Below are positions 27,454 through 36,328 of a DNA stretch of 64,000 bases, piece after piece; the stretch's first letter is position 1, and every line of letters starts with the position of its first letter. The position numbers were made by a program, and so were the translations under genes. Source of the stretch: Aurantiochytrium sp. KH105 (lineage: Eukaryota; Sar; Bigyra; Thraustochytrida; Thraustochytriidae); contig BGKB01000003.1 in NCBI GenBank assembly GCA_003116975.1, positions 434,001 to 498,000 on the forward strand. Direction: 5' to 3'. Under the pieces are notes generated by a model, which did no database searches, was not told the origin of the DNA, and saw only the letters and a program-made list of their open reading frames with translations.

Positions 27454-28134
27454 AACATCGCATTGCTAATATAAACTTGAAATGTGCCATCGATCAAACC
27501 AGATTGAGCAGCTTTCCACAGCCCTAACGCTTCGGTGATACTGTCTGTCTCGCACAATTGAGCTTTCCGTTTGTCAGAGCTAGGGCTACCGGCACCAGTG
27601 CGTTCTTTTTCATCAACAAAAATAGAGAGCTTCCGAAATCGAACAAATCTAAGGGAACGCCTCTATCTCGAGACGATTCCTTGGCCAAGCAAGAGAGGCA
27701 GCCCAAGAGAATAAACGGAGGCCTGCTCTCGGCAAGTACCATTGCTTATACGTCGCAAGAATCCCTGTGCGCTTGTTTGAAATTACAAACGAGAAAAACA
27801 CACAAAAAAAAAAAAAAAAAAAACGACCACGATGTAAAGCTCATCGCTATACATTCAGTTCCTCATGCAGAGCAACGTCGCACTCTCGCGCTGCCTGAAA
27901 CAAGATGAAATACAATCCCTCTTGATGCCGCCCGCTGCCGCTATGTATCTCTGATTTCACATCGGCTTAGCTGAATTCCACGAACGCCCATACTTGGCCT
28001 TTTTGTTTTGCTTGTTTTCTCCACCCAGGCAAGGCAAGCAAGCAAGCAAGCAGGGGCAATACAACATTGTTTTTTGCGTCCAAATCCAAATCGCAAACGC
28101 GATCCAAACTCGCTCGGATCGGACGCTGCAAAGG
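27454..28134. promoter_or_regulatory. Intergenic region, AP2 gene to aminotransferase gene
   Basis: 681 bp containing the AP2 gene 3' UTR and the aminotransferase promoter. It includes an A20 run at 27804-27823 and an AAGC tetramer array at about 28027-28052, some 85 bp before the aminotransferase ATG. No coding signal. Confidence 0.45.
27804..27823. repeat. A20 homopolymer
   Basis: Twenty consecutive A residues between the AP2 and aminotransferase genes. It could be a simple slippage tract or the tail of an old retro-inserted sequence; no flanking target duplication was recognised. Confidence 0.85.
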
Positions 28135-29364
28135 ATGTCACGGCAGCAGCTGTGCCGCGTAAGCCAGCGCGTGCTGGGTGAGGGCAGCGGCGGCGGCGCC
28201 AAGGTTTGGGCGGAGATCATCAAGCTGTCCCAGGGGCCGAACATTGTGAGTGATCTGGGTCAGGGATACCCGGACTTTGACGGATGCCTCAAGGCGCGCG
28301 AGGCGGCGTGCGAGGTTATTCAGGGCAATGCAAGACTCAACCAGTACAGCCCAATTCCCGGCACGCCCGGCCTGAAGAAGGCGCTTGTCGACCATTGGAA
28401 CAAGGACTCGGGGATCCCCGCGGAAGCGCGCGTTGATGTCGATCTGAACGTGCTTGTCGTCACGTCCGCCACAGAGGCAATCTATGCCGCAATGCAAGCT
28501 ATCATTGACCCAGGCGATGAGGTCGTCATCTTTGAGCCATTCTTCCCTTGGTACCTCCCGGCTGTGCGCATGGCGGGGGGCATTCCCGTGACGCAAACGC
28601 TCAAGCCGCCGGGCTTCGCCATCGACTTTGATGCCCTTGAAAAATCCATTACGGAAAAGACGAAGCTGATTGTCTTTAACTCTCCGCACAACCCTACGGG
28701 CCATGTCGCGTCTCCAGAGGAGATCTCCAAGCTTGCAGAGCTAGTCATTCGAAAGGACCTCCTTTGTATTTCGGACGAAGTTTACGAGGAGTTCGTCTTC
28801 AATCCCGACATGCGCCACCAACGTCTAGCGCATGAAAAGGGCATGGCGAGCCGCACTCTTACGCTCGGATCTGCGTCCAAGGTGTTCTCCCTAACGGGAT
28901 GGCGGGTCGGCTGGGCGTTTGGTCCACCGGACCTCATTGCGGCGGTGAGCTCGATGCACGCCTACAGCACCTACTGCGCCCCTACCCCATTTCAGGAGGG
29001 CACGGCTGCAGCACTTCGCGACCTTACCTCTGGGCCGGATTCCGTTGTTGCTAAAGAGCTGGCCCAGATTGGAAGCCAGTTCAAGGAGAACGCGCATATG
29101 CTTGGCGAGGCTCTCGCGTCCCTTGGGTGCTCGGTTCTCCCTCCGGACGGAGGCTACTTTTTGGTTTGCGATGTACGAGGCACGGGCAAGACGGATGTGG
29201 AGTTCTCCAAGTGGATGGCGCTCGAAAAAGGGGTCATTTGCGTCCCCATGTCGGTCTTTCACAACTCGGAGGATGCGCCCGACTTTCTCGTGCGTTTCGC
29301 CATTTGCAAGCGCCGCGAGACCATATCGCGTGCCGTCGAGGCCATCACGGCACCTCAGACTTGA
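28135..29364 (+). CDS. Kynurenine/glutamine transaminase-type class I aminotransferase
   Basis: PLP-dependent fold-type I aminotransferase of 409 residues from ATG 28135. The frame runs open back to a TTG at 27994 but has no earlier ATG. Features: LGQGYPDF near the N-terminus, LNQYSPIPGTPGLKKAL, TSATEAIYAA, FEPFFPWYLPAV, NSPHNPTGHV (the conserved N-PxNPTG), SDEVYEEF and the PLP lysine K249 in GSASKVFSLTGWRVGW, followed by an intact R-xG-W substrate-side arginine region. This pattern is that of kynurenine aminotransferase / cysteine-S-conjugate beta-lyase (KAT/CCBL). It should transaminate kynurenine, glutamine or aromatic amino acids with 2-oxo acids. No clear transit peptide. Convergent with the CPTP-like gene. 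Confidence 0.93.
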   Translation: MSRQQLCRVSQRVLGEGSGGGAKVWAEIIKLSQGPNIVSDLGQGYPDFDGCLKAREAACEVIQGNARLNQYSPIPGTPGLKKALVDHWNKDSGIPAEARVDVDLNVLVVTSATEAIYAAMQAIIDPGDEVVIFEPFFPWYLPAVRMAGGIPVTQTLKPPGFAIDFDALEKSITEKTKLIVFNSPHNPTGHVASPEEISKLAELVIRKDLLCISDEVYEEFVFNPDMRHQRLAHEKGMASRTLTLGSASKVFSLTGWRVGWAFGPPDLIAAVSSMHAYSTYCAPTPFQEGTAAALRDLTSGPDSVVAKELAQIGSQFKENAHMLGEALASLGCSVLPPDGGYFLVCDVRGTGKTDVEFSKWMALEKGVICVPMSVFHNSEDAPDFLVRFAICKRRETISRAVEAITAPQT

Positions 29365-29884
29365 CTTACTGTGAATCACATTTTCTTCTTATTACTTTAC
29401 GACTCGTAGAAACCTGAATGAATGAATGAATGCGTGAGCAAGTGGGTTGCATGTAGTTCGCGCCTGACATTTGAGCCTAAGCGCTTAGAACGTTTACTCT
29501 TCTTGTGATGGCCCTTTCGTCTTTTTCCAAAAGGAGAGAACGTTTTGCTCTATCGCAAGAAGCACACAAAGACCAACTGATAATCTAAAATTGGTGAAGC
29601 AAACACGGACTTGGGCTACATCATCAGGTCGCGAGTACAGCGCGCTCATACATGATTTGTCTCGCTAGAGCACGACTCGAAAAAGGGCTGCACAACAGCT
29701 CCTTTAGGAATATTAACTTAATACGTTGTCCCTCTTCCTTTTTCTCTTCCTCTTGGTCTGTCGCAATTTGCGTCGTATAAAAGTTGCGCAACCAAGAATG
29801 TTCGTAACATGAGCAAAGGACCCTCGATGCATACCATACTAGCTATAAATCAGGATCAAACCCCCAAAGCATTCAGACCTCACG
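29365..29884. other. Convergent 3' region, aminotransferase / CPTP-like gene
   Basis: 520 bp, AT-richer than its surroundings, with an AATG repeat at 29416-29433. No coding signal. It is expected to hold both 3' UTRs. Confidence 0.5.
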
Positions 29885-31030
29885 TTAAGGCAGCTCTTCG
29901 ATACCATTCTCCTTCATAAAGTCCCACATAATTTCACTGACGGCGTGCACCTTGGAAGCCCAGCCGGAAAGTTTTTCGGCCTCGTCCTCTTCAGACAGCT
30001 CTACCGTGCCAAGACGGACGCGAAAGATGTGTTTGGCAGGCAAAAGTCGCATGCCTGAGCGAGCTGCCTTGCGAAGAAGCCAGTTGTGGCGAGGTGCGAG
30101 GGTGTCTTCATACACCTTGGAGCAAATGGTCCGGAGATCCTGGTCTTGCGAGTCCGCACACTCTTGCAGCAGTCCTCCTGTAAAGTCCAGGAACCAGATG
30201 AGGCGCAAAATCGTACGCGACGCAGGTGCTGCCTTCTTGCCGTCATGAGTGATGCCCAGGCGAATGTCCCGCTCGACCATATCTTGCAACGTCACGTCCG
30301 AACGGTCAATGCCGAGGTCCTGGGCGGTTTCGGTTAGTCGCGTTTCGGTAATGGACATCTTCTTGTCCAAGTCAGCAGAGGCAAACTCAAAGGTGCGACC
30401 GAGACCGCCCACAAGGACGGGAACCTGCTGTGAGGCCTGCAAAAAGAGGGCTGCGTTGATCGTACGGTCCTCGTTGATGGACTTGGCCAAAATGGCCGCA
30501 AAAAGGTCGCCATCAAAGTTCGACTTTGAACCGCCAAGGTTTAGAGAAGAACGTTGCGCGTTGGCCACTTCATCGCCGGTCGCTTCGCCAGAGTCCACGA
30601 GATCCTGGACAGCCATCTGCACGTCACGTGTCGCCACGACATGCTCTCGAAGTTCGAGCGTGTCCATGCGTTGGAGATCTTCCTCGTGGATTTTCTCGGC
30701 CTCAGCGACTTCGTCAGGCATCAGGTACTGCGTCGCCTGCGTCCAAAGGTCTTTGGCGAGCTCCACAAGGCTTTCATACGAGAGCAACTGTACTTCGTCC
30801 TCGTCGGCCGCTTTGGGGTCCCCGGCTCTCCCATCAACGTCCTCCTCTACCTCACTACTGTCCTCGTCGCTCTCGCAGGGATCGTCATCCTCGTCGGACT
30901 CCCCCGTGCGCAGGTCGTCTCCCTCGACCGGTTGCGGCGCCCACTCCGCCTCGAGGTCCAGCTTCTTGACCACCTCGGTGGCCTCGGCGTCGTCCCGCGC
31001 GCCGTGAAAACACGGGCACACCCCCGCCAT
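29885..31030 (-). CDS. GLTP-fold lipid transfer protein, CPTP/ACD11-like
   Basis: 381 residues from ATG 31030. Residues about 172-370 form a glycolipid-transfer-protein fold: RTFEFASADLDKKMSI, SRTILRLIWFLDF and DTLAPRHNWLLRKAARSGM. The headgroup pocket reads D220...K224, R272...R276 and H315, the same set and spacing as the ceramide-1-phosphate transfer protein (Asp, Lys, Arg, Arg, His) and unlike the Asn/Trp of glycolipid-specific GLTP. It should therefore shuttle a phosphosphingolipid between membranes. The family is normally about 210 residues; here a 170-residue N-terminal extension is present, strongly acidic at 39-66 (SDEDDDPCESDEDSSEVEED) and starting MAGVCPCF, whose cysteines could be acylated. 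Divergent from the lipase gene. Confidence 0.88.
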   Translation of the reverse strand: MAGVCPCFHGARDDAEATEVVKKLDLEAEWAPQPVEGDDLRTGESDEDDDPCESDEDSSEVEEDVDGRAGDPKAADEDEVQLLSYESLVELAKDLWTQATQYLMPDEVAEAEKIHEEDLQRMDTLELREHVVATRDVQMAVQDLVDSGEATGDEVANAQRSSLNLGGSKSNFDGDLFAAILAKSINEDRTINAALFLQASQQVPVLVGGLGRTFEFASADLDKKMSITETRLTETAQDLGIDRSDVTLQDMVERDIRLGITHDGKKAAPASRTILRLIWFLDFTGGLLQECADSQDQDLRTICSKVYEDTLAPRHNWLLRKAARSGMRLLPAKHIFRVRLGTVELSEEDEAEKLSGWASKVHAVSEIMWDFMKENGIEELP

Positions 31031-32562
31031 CTTCGCCCGCGCGCGCTCTCGCTGGTCTGCTCGCCTGCTCGTCCGCCCGCGTGCCGCTCGCTCGCTCGCT
31101 CGCTCGCTGTCGCGCCTCCGCTGATCCCGGCGACGCGTACTTCCGGGCCTGCCGCCGCCGGAGCGTCGCGCCCCTTGCAGTGGTCCTCGCGGTCGCTGTC
31201 GCGCGCCTTGTGCGTGCACGCGCCGATCGGTGTTTGCTTTAGAGTGTTATAAATGAGACGCAAGCCCAAGCTCAATCAATGCTCCAAAACCCTCCCTCGG
31301 GCGGCTCGGGACCTCGCTCCCGCGCGGCTGGCTGGGGAGAGACGGGGCGCAAAGGGGGGCGGAGGAGGCCTCGCGCGCCGCACTTCTTACCGCTGCGCCG
31401 GGGCGGGGCGAAGGGAGCTGCAAGAGGAGAGGCGGGGAGCTGTTTCTGGTGGGGCGGCGGCGCGAGCCCAGCTGCGCCGATTGCACGCGCTGGACCGCGC
31501 TCTTACGAAGTTCCAGAGATGCCATCTGGGCGAGGATATAAGGGAGGAAAGGGCCCTCAAGACCGGCGTGAGCGAGGATATGCTGGAGTTCGCGCGCGCG
31601 CGGCGCACCGGGGAATCTAGGTGCAGAGAGCAGAGCAGAGGGCTGCACCTGCGGCGATGACGATAGCTTGCCATGTTTTGTGTTTACTCGTTTGTTTGCC
31701 GATGTGTTTGTCCATTGGTCTTTCACTCCTACTTGGCCAAGGTTATCATACTATTCGTAGTTCTACATTTCCTCTCACCAGCCAGCCCGCCGCTGCGCAG
31801 CTTCTCCCGCGGCATCGCGTTGCATCGGTCGCTTCGCGCACTGTTCGCCGGACCGACAGCGACCATGACTGATGACAAGTCTCAGAGCATCCTGCGGCAA
31901 GTCAACTCGGACCTGGGTCCCGCGAAGTTCTGCTACGCCGTCCACTATAAATCATGGCTTGATGCCGGAGGGGTCACCGGACACCCGGCAGCGGCTGGCT
32001 GCCTCGCCTTCTGCGCTCCTCCGCGGCCATCCCGCCGCCGCCCGCCCCGGCCGGCTCGGCTCGGCTCGGCAGGTCGTGCGAGAACGATTTGGCGCGCGTG
32101 GGTACGTTTTTAGGGACACGCGATGCGACGAGATGAAGATGAGAAAGCTCGGCGATGCGACGAGATGCGGCGAGTTCGCGCAAAGCGGAAACGCCGAGCA
32201 GAGCAGAGCAGAGCAGAGCAGAGCAAGAACTCGCGGCCCGCGCACGCACGCACGCAGGCAACGCGAGCGAGCAAGCGAAGCCCGGGCAGACCGCGAAGCC
32301 AAGCTCGGCGGCGCGCTGCAGACGCGGAGAGCGACCCCGAGTAGGTGTCCAGATCGGCAACAGCGTCGTGGTTGTCGTCGTCGTCGTCGTCGTCGTCGAC
32401 GTCGCGACGCCGAGCCCGAGCAGCGCTCAAGAACTCGCCCGAGGAGGCGCGGCGAGGCGGGAGAGCCTGCGGAGGTCGGCGAGGGGAGGGAGCCCAGGCA
32501 CGCTGTCGAAACCCTCGCTCGCGGCGAGAGCGCTCGGCGCCGGACTTGCGGCGCTCGGCGTC
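31031..32562. promoter_or_regulatory. Divergent promoter region, CPTP-like / lipase
   Basis: 1.53 kb, GC-rich, with GCTC (31086-31108), AGCAG (32197-32225) and GTC (32363-32400) repeats. TATA-like words occur at 31244-31249 and 31946-31951. A frame from ATG 31865 starts with about 40 residues of coding-like composition (MTDDKSQSILRQVNSDLGP...) and then becomes Pro/Arg-rich. The lipase frame is open upstream to ATG 32155, but that stretch is built of repeats and is probably 5' UTR. Confidence 0.45.
32363..32400. repeat. GTC trinucleotide repeat
   Basis: About ten copies of GTC/GTG upstream of the lipase start. If the longer upstream start at 32155 were used, this would encode a run of about ten valines. 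Confidence 0.85.
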
Positions 32563-34662
32563 ATGACCTACAGACCCCCGGAGACTACGGCGACGGGCCA
32601 AGGAGAGGCTCACGACGGCGCGGAACCTCAGTCGGCCAGGGCCGACGACGTGCGCGACCCCGGCGCCACGGAGGACGCCGTCCACCTTGCCGATGTCGCA
32701 AGAGAGGTGGCCGAAGAGCAAGCCGCGAACGAGAACAGCGAGCAAGCTGGGACTGCGATTGAAGATCCCAACGAGGAGACAACCAAGGAGGAGTCTGAGG
32801 CCTTGATCGCCGCAGACCGAAAAGAACCAACCGCGGCTTCCGAAGTGGCGCAGACACCGGGGGAGGTCCCAGAGCACGTGCGAACCGGCTTTGGCTTTCT
32901 TCGGGACGGTCTCAGTGCCGCAGTGCCTGCCGTGAATACCGGTTTTAGTCTCGCGCAAGCGGGCACTGACATTGGGTTCTTTGTGGGGAAAAAGGCTGCA
33001 AGCGCTCCATTCGAGGCTGCGCGATGGCTCGGCGTGCCGGCCACCGAAGCCCCGCAACAGACCCTTGAAGGCGTGCTCGACTTTGCGCACGGCCTCACGC
33101 GAGCAGGCATCGATCTTTCTTCTGACATCACGCTCGCGTCCATGGGGGCCTCCGACGGTGCTCTCGGGCTCACTGGTGCCCAGCGCGGTCAGACAATGAA
33201 GTCGCTTACCGAATACGTCGAGGGGCTGCGCGGTGTGGACGACTCCTATCATACCAAGGAGGCTCTGCTCGGTCTTTCCGTGCTGCTGAGCCAGCTCTCC
33301 GGGGAGTTGACAGTGAAGAACCCTCTCAAGCTCATGGCTGGCGCGCGCGCGCTCTCCGAAGTTCAGCGTGCTCACCGAGACAAACGTCTCGAGGCATGGC
33401 GGGAGACCCCGGAAAGCAAGCAGGCCACTGCAATTCCACCTCAAGAGGTTGTTGACGAGTGGTTCCGGTACACGCAATTCGCCGTGGCGGCCTATGGTCA
33501 TCATGCGTTGCACTTTCTCGGCATTGCTGGACCTGGAACAAGCCGGTGGTCCTTCAAGGGTGAACGGGCCGCCATTCGGGGCATCACCGGAATTCCAGAG
33601 GAAGATGTCATCGTCTTGCAACAGGGCGGCGAGACCTATCGTCCGGGACACTTTGTCGCCGTCAGCCACATTACCCAGAGCGTTGTGGTGAGTATTCGCG
33701 GTACGATGCGCCCTCAGGATGTTCTCACAGATCTTGTCTGCGAGCAGACCGAGCTCGTGTCCATGTACGACGAGGAGGGCGAAGTAATCGAGGGTCACGC
33801 GCACAAGGGGTTCATGAAGTCGGCGCAGCGTCTTGCCAATGACTTGCACGAGACTGTCGTCGAGCTCTTGCGTGCCAATCCTGGTTATGAGCTTGTCATC
33901 ACGGGCCATAGTCTCGGCGCCGGCGTTGCCACCGTGCTGACTCTGCTCTGGGCGCGCATGCCCGTCTTTCGGGAGCGAAACATTCGAGCCTTTGCGTACG
34001 GCGCGCCCTGCACCGTGAGTCACGATATCGCACGCGCTCCATTCACTCGCAAGCACGTGACTTCCATAATCGTGGGCGACGACATCGTCTCGCGACTCAG
34101 TCTCAGCAGCTTCCAGGACCTGCAGCGCGGCATGATTGCCATGGCGCCCGCATCCTCGGTGCCGCTGGCGGAAAAGGCGGATATCTACGCCAACCTCGAG
34201 CGATCCAAGCCAGAGGACAAATTATACAGCGCCGGCAGGGTATACATGCTGAATTCGGATGAATTTGGCGGCGAGCCTCTGGTCGAGATTGACCCGGTCA
34301 ACATTCTTGACGCCATTGAACTCACCTCCGCAATGTTCTCGATTCACTTGCCGAGCGAGTACGTTCGTTCCTTGCGCGAGCTTCGCCTCAAGGCCATGAG
34401 TCGCCCGGAGCAGCCCGCACTTACGTCCGAGGGGTCTGCCGCGACGCTGCCTGCTCTCGACACGAGCGCGTCCGAGGCCGAAATGCTTGCAGCAGAGGCG
34501 AGCCCCGAGCGCGACGAGGATGTCGACGCAGGCGCCAGCACATCAGAGCCGACTCATGCCGCAACGGACGACGCCGCATACGAATTGACTACTGCTGCTG
34601 CAGCTGCTGATGATGACGACGTTGCTACTGTTGATAACAAGGGAGACGTTAGCAATCAGTAA
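32563..34662 (+). CDS. Class 3 lipase, sn-1 diacylglycerol lipase-like
   Basis: 699 residues from ATG 32563 (MTYRPPETTAT); the frame is open upstream to ATG 32155, but the added part is repeat-derived. After an acidic 100-residue head comes a region around residues 110-280 with hydrophobic stretches, then the alpha/beta hydrolase core: VVVSIRGTMRPQDVLTDL (oxyanion-side beta strand and loop), then GHAHKGFMKSAQRL and the nucleophile elbow VITGHSLGAGVATVL with Ser450, then an Asp in VGDDIVSRLS. This is the Lipase_3 pattern of diacylglycerol lipases. It likely hydrolyses diacylglycerol or related lipids at a membrane. The C-terminal 110 residues are acidic and Ala/Ser/Thr-rich. No clear four-helix membrane domain as in animal DAGLs is visible, so the class 3 assignment is firmer than the substrate. 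Confidence 0.87.
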   Translation: MTYRPPETTATGQGEAHDGAEPQSARADDVRDPGATEDAVHLADVAREVAEEQAANENSEQAGTAIEDPNEETTKEESEALIAADRKEPTAASEVAQTPGEVPEHVRTGFGFLRDGLSAAVPAVNTGFSLAQAGTDIGFFVGKKAASAPFEAARWLGVPATEAPQQTLEGVLDFAHGLTRAGIDLSSDITLASMGASDGALGLTGAQRGQTMKSLTEYVEGLRGVDDSYHTKEALLGLSVLLSQLSGELTVKNPLKLMAGARALSEVQRAHRDKRLEAWRETPESKQATAIPPQEVVDEWFRYTQFAVAAYGHHALHFLGIAGPGTSRWSFKGERAAIRGITGIPEEDVIVLQQGGETYRPGHFVAVSHITQSVVVSIRGTMRPQDVLTDLVCEQTELVSMYDEEGEVIEGHAHKGFMKSAQRLANDLHETVVELLRANPGYELVITGHSLGAGVATVLTLLWARMPVFRERNIRAFAYGAPCTVSHDIARAPFTRKHVTSIIVGDDIVSRLSLSSFQDLQRGMIAMAPASSVPLAEKADIYANLERSKPEDKLYSAGRVYMLNSDEFGGEPLVEIDPVNILDAIELTSAMFSIHLPSEYVRSLRELRLKAMSRPEQPALTSEGSAATLPALDTSASEAEMLAAEASPERDEDVDAGASTSEPTHAATDDAAYELTTAAAAADDDDVATVDNKGDVSNQ

Positions 34663-34915
34663 GTAATCGATCCAAGCAGGTGAGCCAGCCAGCAAATCAG
34701 CAACCCAGCAAACCAGCACACAAGCACACAAGCAAGTCAGCACGCCTTTGAGAACAAAGGAGGAAAAAAAAGATAAACCAGAAAAGGGTCCAAGAGCTCG
34801 CTCGGTCGCGGGTACTCGCACACGAGGAGCCAGCCAACTATATAATGTATAAGTAAAAAAGATCGTATTGGGATATGGGTGTAGGCCTAGTCTTTTTTCG
34901 TTTCGTGATCAAGTT
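34663..34915. other. Convergent 3' region, lipase / 14-3-3
   Basis: 253 bp with CAGC/CAAGC-type simple sequence followed by an AT-rich part (TATATAATGTATAAG near 34840). Both 3' UTRs must be here. Nothing else is seen. Confidence 0.5.
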
Positions 34916-36328
34916 TCAGGTTTCAGACATAGTCCACACCGTGAGATTTTCTCGTAGCAAATCGAGCAATAATGAGGCATCCTTGTCGGCTTCTACAGCA
35001 GATTCGAGCGCGCGCGCTGCGGCATCGTGCTTCTCCTTCGCGAGCTGGCACGCCTTGTCGGGAAGATTGAGCACCTCGAAATAAAATACGGACACATTGA
35101 GCGCCAGTCCAAGGAGCAGAGGGTTGGCAGCCTGCAAGCGACCGGTCGCGAGCTCAAGGGCCTCCTTGTAAAAAAGGTCCGCGCCTGCCACATAGTCCTT
35201 GCGATCACTCTCGCGCATGTGCTCTGCCAGATACCGGTAATAATCCGCAATCAGCTTTTGGTAAAAGATGATGATCTCCGCGTCCGCCTTTGACTCCAGC
35301 GCGTTCGGTAGCAAGGTCTCGCGTAACAAGGCGATCATCTCGAGACAAACGTCCTCGAGTTCCTCGCGCACAATTGCAGAAGACACCGCGAGAGGGGAAC
35401 GGTCACTCGAGTCATCAAAGGGTAACGAGGCGCCCGTGTCGTCAATTGCAATGCCATTGAGACTGTTGAGGCTCTCTGCAAGAAAGGGAGGCACGTCAAC
35501 CTTGTCAAGGTCTCCAAAAGGATCGTCTGGGTCATCCTTGAGCTCGCGCTGCGCAAGCGCAGCATCTTCCGAGGCCCTGACGCGGTCTGCCTCCTCTTGG
35601 CGCTTCTCGGCCTGACGCATCTCGCAGAGTTGACGCCAGCTCGCGCGACGAACGCCCACCACGTTCTTGTACGCGGTAGCAAAGAGGTGCCGCTCCTCTT
35701 CGCTCGCGAGGCAACCGGCAACATCGACGAGTTGCCGCATCACTACGCGCATATCTTCATACAGTTCGGCCTTTTCGGTGACGATGGCAAGCGTACGCAG
35801 GTCTCCCAGACTCGCCTTGGAGAGGTCCGGAAGCAAGCTCGCCGTCACGGCTGTGTCCAAGGCGCGTTCGTCGCTACCGAGCAGAACTTCAACGTCCTCC
35901 TCTACGTAGACTTCCTCTCTCGAGCTTGCCAGTTCCAGCCGGCTGTCGCCTTGCTTGCCTCCAACGCAGCTCGCAAATGCGTTGGCTGCGGCTTCGGCTG
36001 CTTTGGCGAGTTCCGAGCTTCTCACCGTCGCGACACCATTTTGCTCGCACGATCCCGAGGTCGAGGCGGATGGCTTTTTCGCGGCGGCACACTCGCTGTC
36101 TTCACCCTCGTCCTCATCCTCGAGCACGAGGTCGGCGTCCATGCTCCCAAAGAAGCCCATGTCCTCGCCCGCTCCAGCTCCGGAACCAGCAGCGGCGGCA
36201 GCGGCAGAAGAGGACAAGCCTTCGTCCTCGTCATCGCGGCGGCCAGAGGCGCGACGCGCGCGCGCAGCGTCCAGAGCCGCGGGCGGCGGGTGTACATGGC
36301 GCACGCTGCCGCCTCGTTGCAGCATCAT
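34916..36328 (-). CDS. 14-3-3 protein with long head and inserted loop
   Basis: 470 residues against about 245-260 for ordinary 14-3-3 proteins. The core runs from about residue 180 to the end. All groove residues are present: K221 and R228 in YKNVVGVRRASW (K49/R56 of the canonical protein), R365-Y366 in DYYRYLAE (R127/Y128), N411 in LLGLALNVSVFYFE and N461 in LLRENLTVWT, so it should bind phosphoserine/phosphothreonine peptides. Two departures: a roughly 180-residue N-terminal head with Ala and Asp/Glu runs, and a 66-residue insertion (about 237-318) between the RRASW helix and the next core helix, rich in Asp and Pro (ELKDDPDDPFGDL). The head would sit at the dimer interface side, so dimerisation may be changed. 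The start at 36328 is the first ATG. Confidence 0.9.
   Translation of the reverse strand: MMLQRGGSVRHVHPPPAALDAARARRASGRRDDEDEGLSSSAAAAAAGSGAGAGEDMGFFGSMDADLVLEDEDEGEDSECAAAKKPSASTSGSCEQNGVATVRSSELAKAAEAAANAFASCVGGKQGDSRLELASSREEVYVEEDVEVLLGSDERALDTAVTASLLPDLSKASLGDLRTLAIVTEKAELYEDMRVVMRQLVDVAGCLASEEERHLFATAYKNVVGVRRASWRQLCEMRQAEKRQEEADRVRASEDAALAQRELKDDPDDPFGDLDKVDVPPFLAESLNSLNGIAIDDTGASLPFDDSSDRSPLAVSSAIVREELEDVCLEMIALLRETLLPNALESKADAEIIIFYQKLIADYYRYLAEHMRESDRKDYVAGADLFYKEALELATGRLQAANPLLLGLALNVSVFYFEVLNLPDKACQLAKEKHDAAARALESAVEADKDASLLLDLLRENLTVWTMSET

Noticed and set aside
27804-27823. A20 run as the tail of a retroposed element
   Set aside because: No element body or target-site duplication was recognised next to it.
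32155-32562. In-frame N-terminal extension of the lipase with a poly-Val run
   Set aside because: It is built from AGCAG and GTC simple repeats; more likely 5' UTR, and the conserved protein starts later.
32110-34056. 648-codon minus-strand frame opposite the lipase
   Set aside because: The reverse-strand shadow of a GC-rich gene; composition dominated by Arg, Leu, Ser and His; the lipase has the catalytic motif.
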